Origin: Leptospiraceae bacterium
Lineage (GTDB): Bacteria; Spirochaetota; Leptospiria; Leptospirales; Leptospiraceae
Direction of reading: 5' to 3'
Assembly: GCA_024233865.1 (NCBI GenBank)
Contig: JACKPA010000001.1
Location: 1,095,308-1,159,307 of the forward strand
DNA length: 64,000 nucleotides
Position numbers and translations under genes: made by a program. Positions 56,542 to 64,000 of the stretch are shown in pieces. The first letter of the stretch is position 1. Each line of letters starts with the position of its first letter. The notes under the pieces are model-generated. The model was not told the DNA's origin. It was given only the letters and a program-made list of their open reading frames with translations, and made no database searches.

Positions 56542-56982
56542 CTACACTTTTTCAAAATATTCTATGTCCAAAATTGAGCCTTGCCTATCTTCTTCTTTTT
56601 TGAAAACAGGCTGGACTTTATCACCTACTTTTATGCCCTCAATGTCTTTTAACCGATGCCAAAAAAGAGAATTTGCACCATCATATTTTACGGCAACAAA
56701 GGCAAAAGGGGCTTTCCACTGTGCAAAGGGTGAGTCTTTCCTTACAACCGTAAACGACGCAACCGTTCCAACGCTAGGCATGTTTACAAAATTGATCATT
56801 TTGCTTGAGCATTCAGGACAAAACTGCTGAGGTGGAACAAATACATACGAGCAATTGCTACACCTCACTCCCGCTACAACCCCTTCGTCACGTAGTTTAA
56901 CAAAAAATTCACCCAAGAGTTTTCCTGGGGAACGAGTGTATTCCATTTCCAATGGTTCACTATAAAATTTTATTTCTTTCAT
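56542..56982 (-). CDS. DUF35 zinc-ribbon/OB-fold protein
   Basis: 146 residues from the ATG at 56982, which has an AAGGAGA site at the right distance; the 57045 start is rejected. Zinc ribbon CSNCSYVFVPPQQFCPEC, then an OB fold ending in LDIEYFEKV. Homologous to the C-terminal module of the adjacent ligase. In ketosteroid and benzylsuccinate pathways such proteins form complexes with thiolase-fold enzymes. Precedes the ligase gene by 11 bp. Confidence 0.85.
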   Translation of the reverse strand: MKEIKFYSEPLEMEYTRSPGKLLGEFFVKLRDEGVVAGVRCSNCSYVFVPPQQFCPECSSKMINFVNMPSVGTVASFTVVRKDSPFAQWKAPFAFVAVKYDGANSLFWHRLKDIEGIKVGDKVQPVFKKEEDRQGSILDIEYFEKV

Positions 56983-57047
56983 TGTATCTCCTTTGATTAT
57001 TACATTTATATTTGGGTTTATCTTATCAAAAAGGCAGTTTTCCATCG

Positions 57048-58196
57048 TTATCCAAATAAAATTCGATCAAGATCCTTTCCTGTTTGATCAAAAAAATGAA
57101 CTGGTTTGCAATCACGTCTTCCATCCGGTAAAAGTTTTACAAAGAAAGGATTCTCTTGGTTTTCAAAATGTAAAATATTCACTTCATCTGTTTGAAGTTT
57201 TTTTTCAACTACCAAAACACTTAATACATTAGCTATTATTTCACTATGAGTTTCGATAAGTATTTGTATATTGTTTTCCTGAGCTACTTTTACTAAAAAT
57301 CGTATTAATTCATGCTGAGCTTTTTCGTGCAAATGAGCTTCCGGATTTTCCACAATCAATATATCTCCAGTTTTTGCCATAAATATAGCAACTAAAATTG
57401 GCAAGATGTGAGAGAAACCAAAGCCTACGTTAGTTGGAGTATACTTTTTATCTTGTATTTTAAACCAAAGTCGAAGAAATCGACCATTTCTTTTAGGGTC
57501 AACTTCCAGATCAGTATCAAAAATCTGCGAAACAGTTTGGTTAAGCTTTTCCCTAAAATTTTTATCTACCATCATTTTTTCTAAAAAGTGAACGGCATAT
57601 TTACCTTCCTTATCTATCTGTTCGATTTGTTCGGACGGAGAGTCATAAGATTCTTTTGCTCCGACTCTGTCTGCAGAAATATAATGTATATTTGAAAAAT
57701 TAATAAAATCAAACTTTTGGAAATGCTCTTTTAGTAAATCAAAGTTTTCATCCGGTAACATTTGAGAATCGGAAGGCTTGTTCCAATCAAAAATAATAGA
57801 AGATTCTACCCCATTTTTATAAGCAAAAGAGTTACCATTGTTTCTTAAAACAATTTCTTTCTCAGGAGTTTTAAGATATATCTTTTCAATACCTTTACTT
57901 AGGCTTGTAATACGAATCTGTTTGTCACCAAAAATAAAGTCTATTTCTACAGGTTTTGATTTTTGCTCATTTTTATTTGTTAAATCCGAAAAACTACCAA
58001 TAATGAGATGATTTCCTCTTAGCTTTAACTGATTAAAATACTTCGTTTCCATACTTTGTTTCATCAAAAGCATGGATTGTAGCAAAGTAGATTTCCCTTT
58101 CCCATTGATTCCTGTTAGTAGGTTGATTGTAGACAAAGGAAATATAGTCTCTTCTTTAAAGCATTTAAAATTTTTTAATCTAATTTCTGTTAACAT
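57048..58196 (-). CDS. AAA ATPase with DUF3696-type C-terminus
   Basis: 382 residues. Walker A GINGKGKS at 29-36 after the LKNFKCF start; Walker B ILIVENPEAHLHEKAQ near 275-290, then LIETHSEIIANVL, typical of OLD-like and SMC-like ATPases with DUF3696. No TOPRIM nuclease is fused. Often found in defence-like settings. Lies between two parts of the acyl-CoA cluster and 66 bp upstream of the DUF35 gene. Confidence 0.75.
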   Translation of the reverse strand: MLTEIRLKNFKCFKEETIFPLSTINLLTGINGKGKSTLLQSMLLMKQSMETKYFNQLKLRGNHLIIGSFSDLTNKNEQKSKPVEIDFIFGDKQIRITSLSKGIEKIYLKTPEKEIVLRNNGNSFAYKNGVESSIIFDWNKPSDSQMLPDENFDLLKEHFQKFDFINFSNIHYISADRVGAKESYDSPSEQIEQIDKEGKYAVHFLEKMMVDKNFREKLNQTVSQIFDTDLEVDPKRNGRFLRLWFKIQDKKYTPTNVGFGFSHILPILVAIFMAKTGDILIVENPEAHLHEKAQHELIRFLVKVAQENNIQILIETHSEIIANVLSVLVVEKKLQTDEVNILHFENQENPFFVKLLPDGRRDCKPVHFFDQTGKDLDRILFG

Positions 58197-58236
58197 AAAA
58201 TCATTTCCCCTATACCAACGTTTTAGCTACACTACA

Positions 58237-58277
58237 CTCACCAACCGCATAATAATCGGACTCATCCGGTTGGTGAG
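58237..58277. repeat. 11-bp perfect inverted repeat with 19-base loop
   Basis: CTCACCAACCG (58237-58247) and CGGTTGGTGAG (58267-58277). It lies between the XRE gene end and the ATPase start. The right arm matches the dispersed repeat at 29122. Could be a transcription terminator stem without a T-run, or a mobile repeat. Confidence 0.6.
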
Positions 58278-58435
58278 TAACAGAGCATCCACTTTACCTG
58301 CGTAATCAACCAATCAAAGCCACAGCCTAAAATTGAAAAAATGTCCATATTTTATAAAAACTCCTGTTATAATTGGAAATAATGACCGTTTTTAGTGTAA
58401 AAAGCATAGTAGAAATTTTTTCAAGAATGATTTTT

Positions 58436-59299
58436 CTAATACGTCAATAACTCATCTTCCAAAATATTTAGTTCTTTTAGTATTTTCCTTTTAGCTGTGT
58501 CTGTTACTTCTTCGCCACTTTCAATCCTGCGAACTGTCTTCTCTGATATGTTTTTGAAATCGGTTTGTTTTATCTTTTTTTGGATTCTATATCTTCTCAA
58601 ACAACTTCCAAATGAAATTTCAGTTTCGATACGTTCTTTTTTTCTTCGTAGTCGATATTCCTTATCACATTCGTACAATATTCCAGAAACAGATGCTTCG
58701 TATCTACCAAATCTTAAGTAATAACCATATTCCATAATCTCAATATCTGAAAAGTTTGGTTTTTCACCTTTTGAGTTTGCGCGTAATATACTCGTTGGTA
58801 CGTATAAAACTTTAAGGTCTCCCATCAAAATTCGTATCATTTTTACATCGTTTAGTATTTGAACACTTATCACTCTATCACGGCGATCAGGCTTCGGTTT
58901 TGCTAAAACAAACATCATTTCATCTTTATTTAATAAAATGGAACTGTGAGGTTTATAAATGATAATATCATTGAAAAGGTCATCTACAATAGCTTTTTCA
59001 TCTCCAAATTTTATGTCTTGATAGCTAAACAATGCGGGTTTGAATCTATGAAAAGATTCAATAATTTTCTTATCTTGAATCTTGCCACTTAAATACTTAA
59101 TAAACCGTTGTAGAGTTGGTTTGTACAAAGAAACAAAAATTAAACCCTTAGATAAATCTTCTTCATACAAGAGTGAATTAAAGTCATCATTTGATGTATA
59201 GTACCTATGCTTATCTGAAATAAACCAACTTAAAGACTTGGCTTCTGACTTTTGATTCTCTGTTCCAAATATTTTTATTTCATTTTGTAACGTTGACAT
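58436..59299 (-). CDS. Protein with C-terminal XRE helix-turn-helix
   Basis: 287 residues. Residues 1-225 form an unrecognised mixed domain (FVSLYKPTLQRFIKYL, DRVISVQILNDVKMIRILMG, then GYYLRFGRYEASVSGILY). Residues about 232-275 are an XRE-type helix-turn-helix (CLRRYRIQKKIKQTDFKNISEKTVRRIESG). Three bases separate it from the 119-residue gene upstream. The palindrome before that gene is a plausible binding site. It may be the antitoxin and regulator of a two-gene module. Confidence 0.6.
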   Translation of the reverse strand: MSTLQNEIKIFGTENQKSEAKSLSWFISDKHRYYTSNDDFNSLLYEEDLSKGLIFVSLYKPTLQRFIKYLSGKIQDKKIIESFHRFKPALFSYQDIKFGDEKAIVDDLFNDIIIYKPHSSILLNKDEMMFVLAKPKPDRRDRVISVQILNDVKMIRILMGDLKVLYVPTSILRANSKGEKPNFSDIEIMEYGYYLRFGRYEASVSGILYECDKEYRLRRKKERIETEISFGSCLRRYRIQKKIKQTDFKNISEKTVRRIESGEEVTDTAKRKILKELNILEDELLTY

Positions 59300-59302
59300 A
59301 TC

Positions 59303-59662
59303 TTACTTGTTCTTTTTTAATAAATCATTATATTTTTGGAGTTCTTCTTCAACATCCCATTTTTTTGATTTAAAAAATTCCTTTAAATCAATTTCATTAA
59401 TTTCGACTGGATTATCCGCATGGATTTGATTCCATTCATAAGAAAGTTCAATCCATCGATCCTCTATTTCATCAACTATTTCTTTATGAACCCCATTATA
59501 GGGTGGTTTTTTGTCCATAAAACACTTTTTTCTTAAATTCCACCTCCACTTATCTCCTTCACCATAAATAGTAATATGTGGTGGCTCTCTCTCCTCAAGG
59601 TCATGAATTCTCAATTTCCAGTGCTTCCTAAACCTGCATTTTAATTTTATTACTACCGGCAT
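59303..59662 (-). CDS. Small basic Trp-rich protein, first gene of the XRE module
   Basis: 119 residues. KLKCRFRKHWKLRIHD, EPPHITIYGEGDKWRWNLR and DRWIELSYEWNQIHADNPVEI give a compact, Trp- and His-containing protein without a known family that I can name. Size, charge and position before an XRE gene fit a toxin. Preceded by an 8-bp palindrome whose arms flank a possible -10 box. Confidence 0.5.
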   Translation of the reverse strand: MPVVIKLKCRFRKHWKLRIHDLEEREPPHITIYGEGDKWRWNLRKKCFMDKKPPYNGVHKEIVDEIEDRWIELSYEWNQIHADNPVEINEIDLKEFFKSKKWDVEEELQKYNDLLKKNK

Positions 59663-59676
59663 TAGTTTCCAACATT

Positions 59677-59708
59677 TGACCGATTTCGTATATTTATACT
59701 ATCGGTCA
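59677..59708. promoter_or_regulatory. Palindromic operator candidate of the XRE module
   Basis: Perfect arms TGACCGAT (59677-59684) and ATCGGTCA (59701-59708), 16 bases apart, placed 15 bases upstream of the ATG at 59662. The AT-rich spacer could contain the -10 box on the minus strand. Suits autorepression by the XRE protein. Confidence 0.55.
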
Positions 59709-59743
59709 TTTTTATAAAAATATCAAACAAAAATAAAACCTCT

Positions 59744-60604
59744 TTATAACAAATATCTTTCCAAGTTTTGGTCTATAATTTCCAAATGCTTTTGAATTTC
59801 CGCAGGCCAGTTTGGCAAGTTATCATTCTCCCAATACCAATTCCCAACTACATTCAAAATAGGTTTTGTTTTGTGAAACAATGCCTTTTTGATTCCAACT
59901 TGAATATCTCTTGGTTCAAGGGGACGAAAGGGCTTTTCAAAATTACCTTCAGTTTTTAATTGAGATTCCTCATGTTCGTAATTCATTCCAGGAAAAAAGT
60001 CTTTAAACTTCTTGCCTGATTCCTTCCATGCTTTTTTATATTCTGCCATTTCCGGATACAAGTCGGCATTCAGAGTTCGCTGCACAAGAACTGCAATTCC
60101 TCGAACGGAATCACTATGAAACATACCATAACGAATACACTTAAATTGTTCTGGAAATTGTAAGGTAAGTTGTTCCATTGTAATTTTTGTATAGGTCATG
60201 GTTCCATAAAAGAGCATAAGCGGTTTTAACCACATAAACCCAGAAAACCAAAGGCTTAATTCCGGTTTTAGAGCTTTTGTTAGTTTTAACATAGGGATTA
60301 CGGAAAATTCTATGCTTTCCAAATACTCTGACTTTTCCGCATATACTACCGGTTTCCCAACAATTCCTCTCGCTGGAATATAAATGAGTGCTTTAAGTCT
60401 CTTATCTCCTATAATGGAAACAATGTCCTCAATACTTTTTGGGGATGTTAAGTCTATATTGCGAATCGTTTCGCCTGCATTTGGGACATCTTTTTCTTTA
60501 GAAGAAGTAGAAATCACAAATGCGTTTTTGTCTTCTGATTTGATGGCTAAAATAGTTTGTTCACCTGATACGGCATTTCCGCCAATAATCAAATAGTAGT
60601 TCAT
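59744..60604 (-). CDS. SDR-like NAD(P)-binding protein
   Basis: 286 residues. The N-terminal YLIIGGNAVSGEQTI is a modified Rossmann nucleotide-binding loop, and YGTMTYTKITMEQL supplies a Y-x-x-x-K pair. Probable hydroxyacyl-CoA or keto reductase in the acyl-CoA cluster, though the glycine-rich loop is atypical. The start overlaps the stop of the dehydrogenase gene by 4 bp. Confidence 0.65.
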   Translation of the reverse strand: MNYYLIIGGNAVSGEQTILAIKSEDKNAFVISTSSKEKDVPNAGETIRNIDLTSPKSIEDIVSIIGDKRLKALIYIPARGIVGKPVVYAEKSEYLESIEFSVIPMLKLTKALKPELSLWFSGFMWLKPLMLFYGTMTYTKITMEQLTLQFPEQFKCIRYGMFHSDSVRGIAVLVQRTLNADLYPEMAEYKKAWKESGKKFKDFFPGMNYEHEESQLKTEGNFEKPFRPLEPRDIQVGIKKALFHKTKPILNVVGNWYWENDNLPNWPAEIQKHLEIIDQNLERYLL

Positions 60605-62211
60605 AACAAACCCCTTTTTAAAAATTCCATACAGTCTTCAATACGTTTTTGGATATCGGATAGATTATAATACGCCTGAAACACTCTTGTTCCTTCTTCC
60701 GCTGCAATGATTTTTAGATAATAAAACGATTTAATATACTTTGTCACCAAAAACCAGCAGAGTAGCACGAGGTCACGTTTTTTATCATCGACTGTGTAGT
60801 GCTTGGAATCGTAAGCACAGTCCCAAAAAGATTGCTTTAAAACAGAATAGATCATAACAAGGTCAGCAAATGCGAATTCTATAGACTGTTCGGATATCTT
60901 CTTTATTTTGGAAGCAACTGCAATCAATAATTCTTCAATTGCACTGATTAACTCTAGCTCACCTGATATGCTTTGAGTGTAACTCTGTTCAGCTTTTTTT
61001 TGCACTGATGCCTCTGCCATATAGTTCATGGATTCTTTGAATTTAAAAAATCCTGGAAAACTAGAAGCAACAATGGAACGCATCACTTCGCTACTACCAG
61101 CTCCAATTGTCCCTAATTTCACATCACGATAGATTCTCTCTAGATGATACTCTCTCATATAACCATAACCACCTAGAATCTGCACACCTTCGTGGGCGAT
61201 TTCTTCTCCAGGCTCTGTTGTGATCAACTTCAAAATGCTCGCCTGCATAGGCAAGGATTCACCAGCATCTTTTGTCCGAGCAACATAATAGATATAACGG
61301 CGACTTGCTTGCAAATAAATCCAATTTTTCACCAATTTTTCTTGGATTGCATAAAAATTCAAAATAGGTTTTCCGAATTGATGTCTATTGTAAGCATAAT
61401 GGAAAGATTTATCTAGAATGAATTCATTCATCCCCATTGTTGCAGAAACAAGAACAGTCCTTTCCCATTCGAGAGTAGCTCTACCAATTCGTATAAACCC
61501 AGAATGTAATGGTCCAAGTAGATTTTCTTTGGGAACAATCATATCTTCAAAAATCAATTCTGAAGTTGTGGAAGTGTGCATTCCCAGTTTTTTCAAAACT
61601 TTACCAACTCCAAAGCCTTTCATTCCTTTTTCTACAATAAAAGCGGATATCCCTAAGGGTCCTCTTGATTCTCCTTCTTTGGTTCGAATCATACAAATAA
61701 ACACATCACCAACAGGACCGTTTGTGATAAACATTTTGGAACCATTCACCACATAATGATCACCTTTGTCAACGGATCTTGTAATCAAACCGGCAGCGTC
61801 AGAACCGGAACTTGGTTCGGTCAAACCAAGACCAGCGATCCACTCACCGGTTGCAAGTTTGGGCAAATACTTCTTTTTTTGTTCTTCCGTTCCAAAAAAC
61901 ACAATAGGCAAAGTTCCGATAATCGTGTGAGCTCCCCAAGCCAAGCCCAATCCACCATCAACGGCTCCAATCGAAAAAGCCTCAGAAGCCTGGCAGCATT
62001 GCAAACAACTAGCACCTTGTCCGCCAAATTCTTCCGGAATGGCAATTCCATTTAGACCCATTTCTCCCATCTTTTTCCATAGCTCATCACTCCAAACAGC
62101 CTTTTCATCTCTGTCTTCCACACCAGGAAAAATTTTGTTTCTGGCAAATACCTTTACATTTTCATAAAATTCTAAATTTTCATCATTTATATAAGGGTTT
62201 AAATAACTCAT
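60601..62211 (-). CDS. Acyl-CoA dehydrogenase
   Basis: 536 residues from the ATG at 62211, which has a CGGAG site; the 62232 start is weaker. LGLTEPSSGSDAAGL and MFITNG are the FAD/substrate motifs; GGYGYMREYHLERIYRD holds the catalytic Glu and the ERxxRD signature, followed by a 140-residue helical extension as in very-long-chain enzymes. Introduces the alpha-beta double bond in acyl-CoA. First gene of the minus-strand cluster, divergent from a TetR gene. Confidence 0.9.
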   Translation of the reverse strand: MSYLNPYINDENLEFYENVKVFARNKIFPGVEDRDEKAVWSDELWKKMGEMGLNGIAIPEEFGGQGASCLQCCQASEAFSIGAVDGGLGLAWGAHTIIGTLPIVFFGTEEQKKKYLPKLATGEWIAGLGLTEPSSGSDAAGLITRSVDKGDHYVVNGSKMFITNGPVGDVFICMIRTKEGESRGPLGISAFIVEKGMKGFGVGKVLKKLGMHTSTTSELIFEDMIVPKENLLGPLHSGFIRIGRATLEWERTVLVSATMGMNEFILDKSFHYAYNRHQFGKPILNFYAIQEKLVKNWIYLQASRRYIYYVARTKDAGESLPMQASILKLITTEPGEEIAHEGVQILGGYGYMREYHLERIYRDVKLGTIGAGSSEVMRSIVASSFPGFFKFKESMNYMAEASVQKKAEQSYTQSISGELELISAIEELLIAVASKIKKISEQSIEFAFADLVMIYSVLKQSFWDCAYDSKHYTVDDKKRDLVLLCWFLVTKYIKSFYYLKIIAAEEGTRVFQAYYNLSDIQKRIEDCMEFLKRGLL

Positions 62212-62331
62212 GAAATACTCCGGTTTAACCAACTTAGAAGTTCAAAATATCTAGGTAAACAAAATTATATAAATTTGAATAATTAAGTTTACACTACAAT
62301 AAAAAATTACACAATAGTATAAAAATATATT

Positions 62332-62931
62332 ATGAGTTTACGAGAATATAAAAAAGACCAAACCTTAGATAACATTCTAATGGCAGCCGAATTCTTACTC
62401 AAAAAAGAAGGTTTCCAGAATGTATCCATTGACTCTATTGCCAAACAAGCACTTGTTTCTCGAAAGACAATTTACAATTATATCAAAACAAAAGAAGAGA
62501 TTTTAATCCAAATTGCCAATAAGCGTCTTAGTGTTTGGCTTACAAATACAAAAGTTCATCCACAATGGAAAAATACTCCAACTGAAAAATTTATTTATAT
62601 ATATAGAAACTTAGCAAAAGAGTTTAAAAAAGAAAAAAGACTCTGGCAAGAAATAGTACAGGCAGATGGGATCAATTACCTACGTCATTTTAGCCAGCGT
62701 CCCATATTTCGGGAACTTTTAAAATGTTTCACAGAAATTTTATTAGAAGGACAACAACAAGGGATATTTTCAGAAAAGTATAGTGCGGAACAAATCGCGT
62801 GGAATCTCAATACAATTCAAATGAATATATGCAAAGAATGGACGGTAAGTTGGCCAAACTCCAAATCGTTGTCAACACGATTACTGGATTCTCTTGACCT
62901 GTTTTTTATAGGAATAAATAAAATTGGATAA
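62332..62931 (+). CDS. TetR-family regulator of the acyl-CoA cluster
   Basis: 199 residues. Helix-turn-helix in NILMAAEFLLKKEGFQNVSI and AKQALVSRKTIYNYIKTKEEI. Divergent from the acyl-CoA dehydrogenase gene with a 120-bp AT-rich spacer, which contains a weak inverted pair GTAAAC...GTTTAC. It probably represses the cluster until an acyl-CoA ligand binds. Confidence 0.8.
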   Translation: MSLREYKKDQTLDNILMAAEFLLKKEGFQNVSIDSIAKQALVSRKTIYNYIKTKEEILIQIANKRLSVWLTNTKVHPQWKNTPTEKFIYIYRNLAKEFKKEKRLWQEIVQADGINYLRHFSQRPIFRELLKCFTEILLEGQQQGIFSEKYSAEQIAWNLNTIQMNICKEWTVSWPNSKSLSTRLLDSLDLFFIGINKIG

Positions 62932-63228
62932 GGTGACTTCTTGGAATGAACGTACCAGTAGGGACAGGTCTAAGACCTGTCCCTTTATTCTATAAGTAAT
63001 GTCTCTGGAAATTGTTGGTAAACTGCTTCCCAACAATCCGTCCGGCTCATCCGAATGATAGACCAAAGAAAGGTTTGGCTGTACGTCTTTTGTTCCGGGT
63101 GGGACTTCTATTGGGTAAGAAGCATTTGCCTTTCCGTTGTCATCCACCACAATCTGTGGCATTGCCTGCGGAATTGTTCCTGTGAAATTCGTATCCAGAT
63201 GTACCAACAACAAGCATAACGCCATCAT
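62881..63228 (-). pseudogene. N-terminal fragment of an SpvB/Tc-toxin-type protein
   Basis: 115-codon frame. A short hydrophobic leader (MMALCLLLVHLD) is followed by ANASYPIEVPPGTKDVQPNLSL and YHSDEPDGLLG, the N-terminal signature of SpvB/TcaC-like proteins, which are normally over 1000 residues. After about residue 85 the frame runs into the hairpin and the antisense of the TetR gene, so the rest was deleted. Confidence 0.5.
62961..62983. terminator. 11-bp perfect hairpin after the TetR gene
   Basis: GGGACAGGTCT, one base, AGACCTGTCCC, followed by TTTATT. It lies 30 bp after the TetR stop. It may terminate transcription in the plus direction. The sequence type is also known as a dispersed genomic hairpin. 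Confidence 0.55.
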
Positions 63229-63447
63229 AAGTATAGCATTAAGTGCCTTTTTAGTGTTATATATATATATGGTAATTGTGTTAACTTTGTGAAGAGTTTC
63301 ATGTGAATCACCTCGTGTGTTATCGTCCTAAAGGCAAAGTGCTTGGAGACAAAAATTTTTTGCAAGTCTTTATGAATTTTTTCCCAAGCGGAAAGAAAAA
63401 AATTACGTTTTTCCCCGAATAGCTAAAATTCACTTTAAGTCTCAAAA

Positions 63448-63465
63448 ACCCCCGTTCACGGGGGT
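63448..63465 (-). terminator. Rho-independent terminator, minus strand
   Basis: 8-bp perfect stem ACCCCCGT/ACGGGGGT with a 2-base loop, followed on the minus strand by TTTT. It ends the small gene above it; the stop codon lies in the loop region. Confidence 0.6.
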
Positions 63466-63797
63466 AAATAAAGCCAAAACCTGAATTTAATCCGAATGGG
63501 GGGAATAAATTCATTAATTATGTCTTTTTTTTCGTAAAACAGAGTCAAGGAAAACTCTATATCATAGGTGTAATCCGTTCCTCCTTTTTCGTATTTCATA
63601 AAAATATAATCAGACGTGGTTAGATTCTCATAATATTGATTCATATTGTTACTGATATAAATGTCATAAGTGTAATACAAGGAGCTTGAAGAATCATCTG
63701 CCATCTCGGAAAATGTTCGATTCGATATCGGATCACACAAGTCGGCTTTGATGACACCGGACTTCAGATTGTCTATGGTTATGGAACTCCCAAGCAA
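63456..63797 (-). CDS. Hypothetical protein, probably 5'-truncated
   Basis: 113 residues from a TTG start; a stop lies 9 codons further upstream. Acidic, Tyr- and Ser-rich, with no signal peptide. The sequence LYYTYDIYISNNMNQYYENL looks like the interior of an exported beta-rich protein, so the N-terminus was probably lost. No family recognised. Confidence 0.4.
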   Translation of the reverse strand: MLGSSITIDNLKSGVIKADLCDPISNRTFSEMADDSSSSLYYTYDIYISNNMNQYYENLTTSDYIFMKYEKGGTDYTYDIEFSLTLFYEKKDIINEFIPPIRIKFRFWLYLPP

Positions 63798-63839
63798 GTG
63801 TTGTGCCTTTGTTTGATTGGAAGCTTACTCAGTCACAGC

Positions 63840-63925
63840 ACTTGCAGTGGAATGAGCCTGTTTGCTCGGTGACATGCCGAAGCCGCGCGTCGGGTATGCT
63901 CTAACGTTAGGTGAAATTGCTAACT
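63840..63925. other. GC-rich structured patch, weakly attC-like
   Basis: Locally GC-rich (about 63861-63900) in an AT-rich setting, with an imperfect palindrome CATGCCGA...TCGGGTATG and then GTTAGGT at 63906-63912, which fits the GTTRRRY end of integron attC sites. The opposite RYYYAAC box is not found, so this remains a weak suggestion. Confidence 0.25.
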
Positions 63926-64000
63926 ACGTTATTAAAAAATAATCATAATCTTTAACCAGTGAAAATAATAAATTAATTAAATTTATCTCAAATATTTTAT

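Overview
This is a low-GC bacterial chromosome segment. Several features point to a spirochaete of the Leptospira type: Leptospira-like loose lipoboxes on many small lipoproteins, many TTG and GTG starts, stand-alone DUF1015, SixA and CoaB genes, and a rich set of hybrid kinases and acyl-CoA genes. This placement is an inference; no rRNA or tRNA was found to test it.

Layout. 0-2.4 kb: three small lipoproteins, a hotdog thioesterase and a TetR regulator with a palindromic operator. 2.5-9.1 kb: a giant Calx-beta-type repeat lipoprotein gene. It is split inside its signal peptide by an IS982-family element, and the 7-bp target duplication lets the original reading frame be rebuilt exactly. 9.1-18 kb: a Uma2 nuclease, an aldehyde dehydrogenase, a 1174-residue sensor channel (substrate-binding domain, beta-sandwich, MscS pore, cyclic-nucleotide domain) with a PilZ gene after it, then DUF1015, hpt and sixA. 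18-38 kb is an accessory zone. It holds an AAA/PD-(D/E)XK protein, whole and broken toxin-antitoxin pairs, a type IIG restriction-modification enzyme, a truncated DUF5131 gene, two seven-repeat beta-propeller lipoproteins, two more Uma2 genes, hydrolases and an orphan RnfD-like protein. 38.4-44 kb: a papain-fold peptidase with a TerB-like tail in an operon with ALDH3, an NfeD-like protein and TetR, then coaB and a PP2C phosphatase. 44-45.3 kb: a type ISP restriction relic and an SRPBCC protein.

45.6-51.6 kb is a four-gene overlapping signalling operon. It encodes a hybrid kinase with a FixL-like haem PAS signature, a paralogous GAF hybrid kinase, a REC-GGDEF diguanylate cyclase with an intact inhibitory site, and a REC-histidine kinase. 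It may connect oxygen or redox sensing to cyclic di-GMP.

51.7-62.2 kb, all on the minus strand, encodes a nearly complete beta-oxidation-like route: acyl-CoA ligase fused to DUF35, acyl-CoA dehydrogenase, MaoC hydratase, SDR, two thiolase-fold proteins and a free DUF35 protein, with a divergent TetR. An ATPase and a two-gene XRE module lie inside this cluster. The last 1.1 kb holds decayed fragments (an SpvB-type N-terminus and a truncated hypothetical gene) and a GC-rich structured patch.

The strongest candidates for new biology are the four-part channel fusion, the IS-split repeat lipoprotein with eight near-identical 348-bp repeats, the peptidase-TerB fusion, the thiolase pair lacking the usual nucleophile, and the XRE module with its own palindrome.
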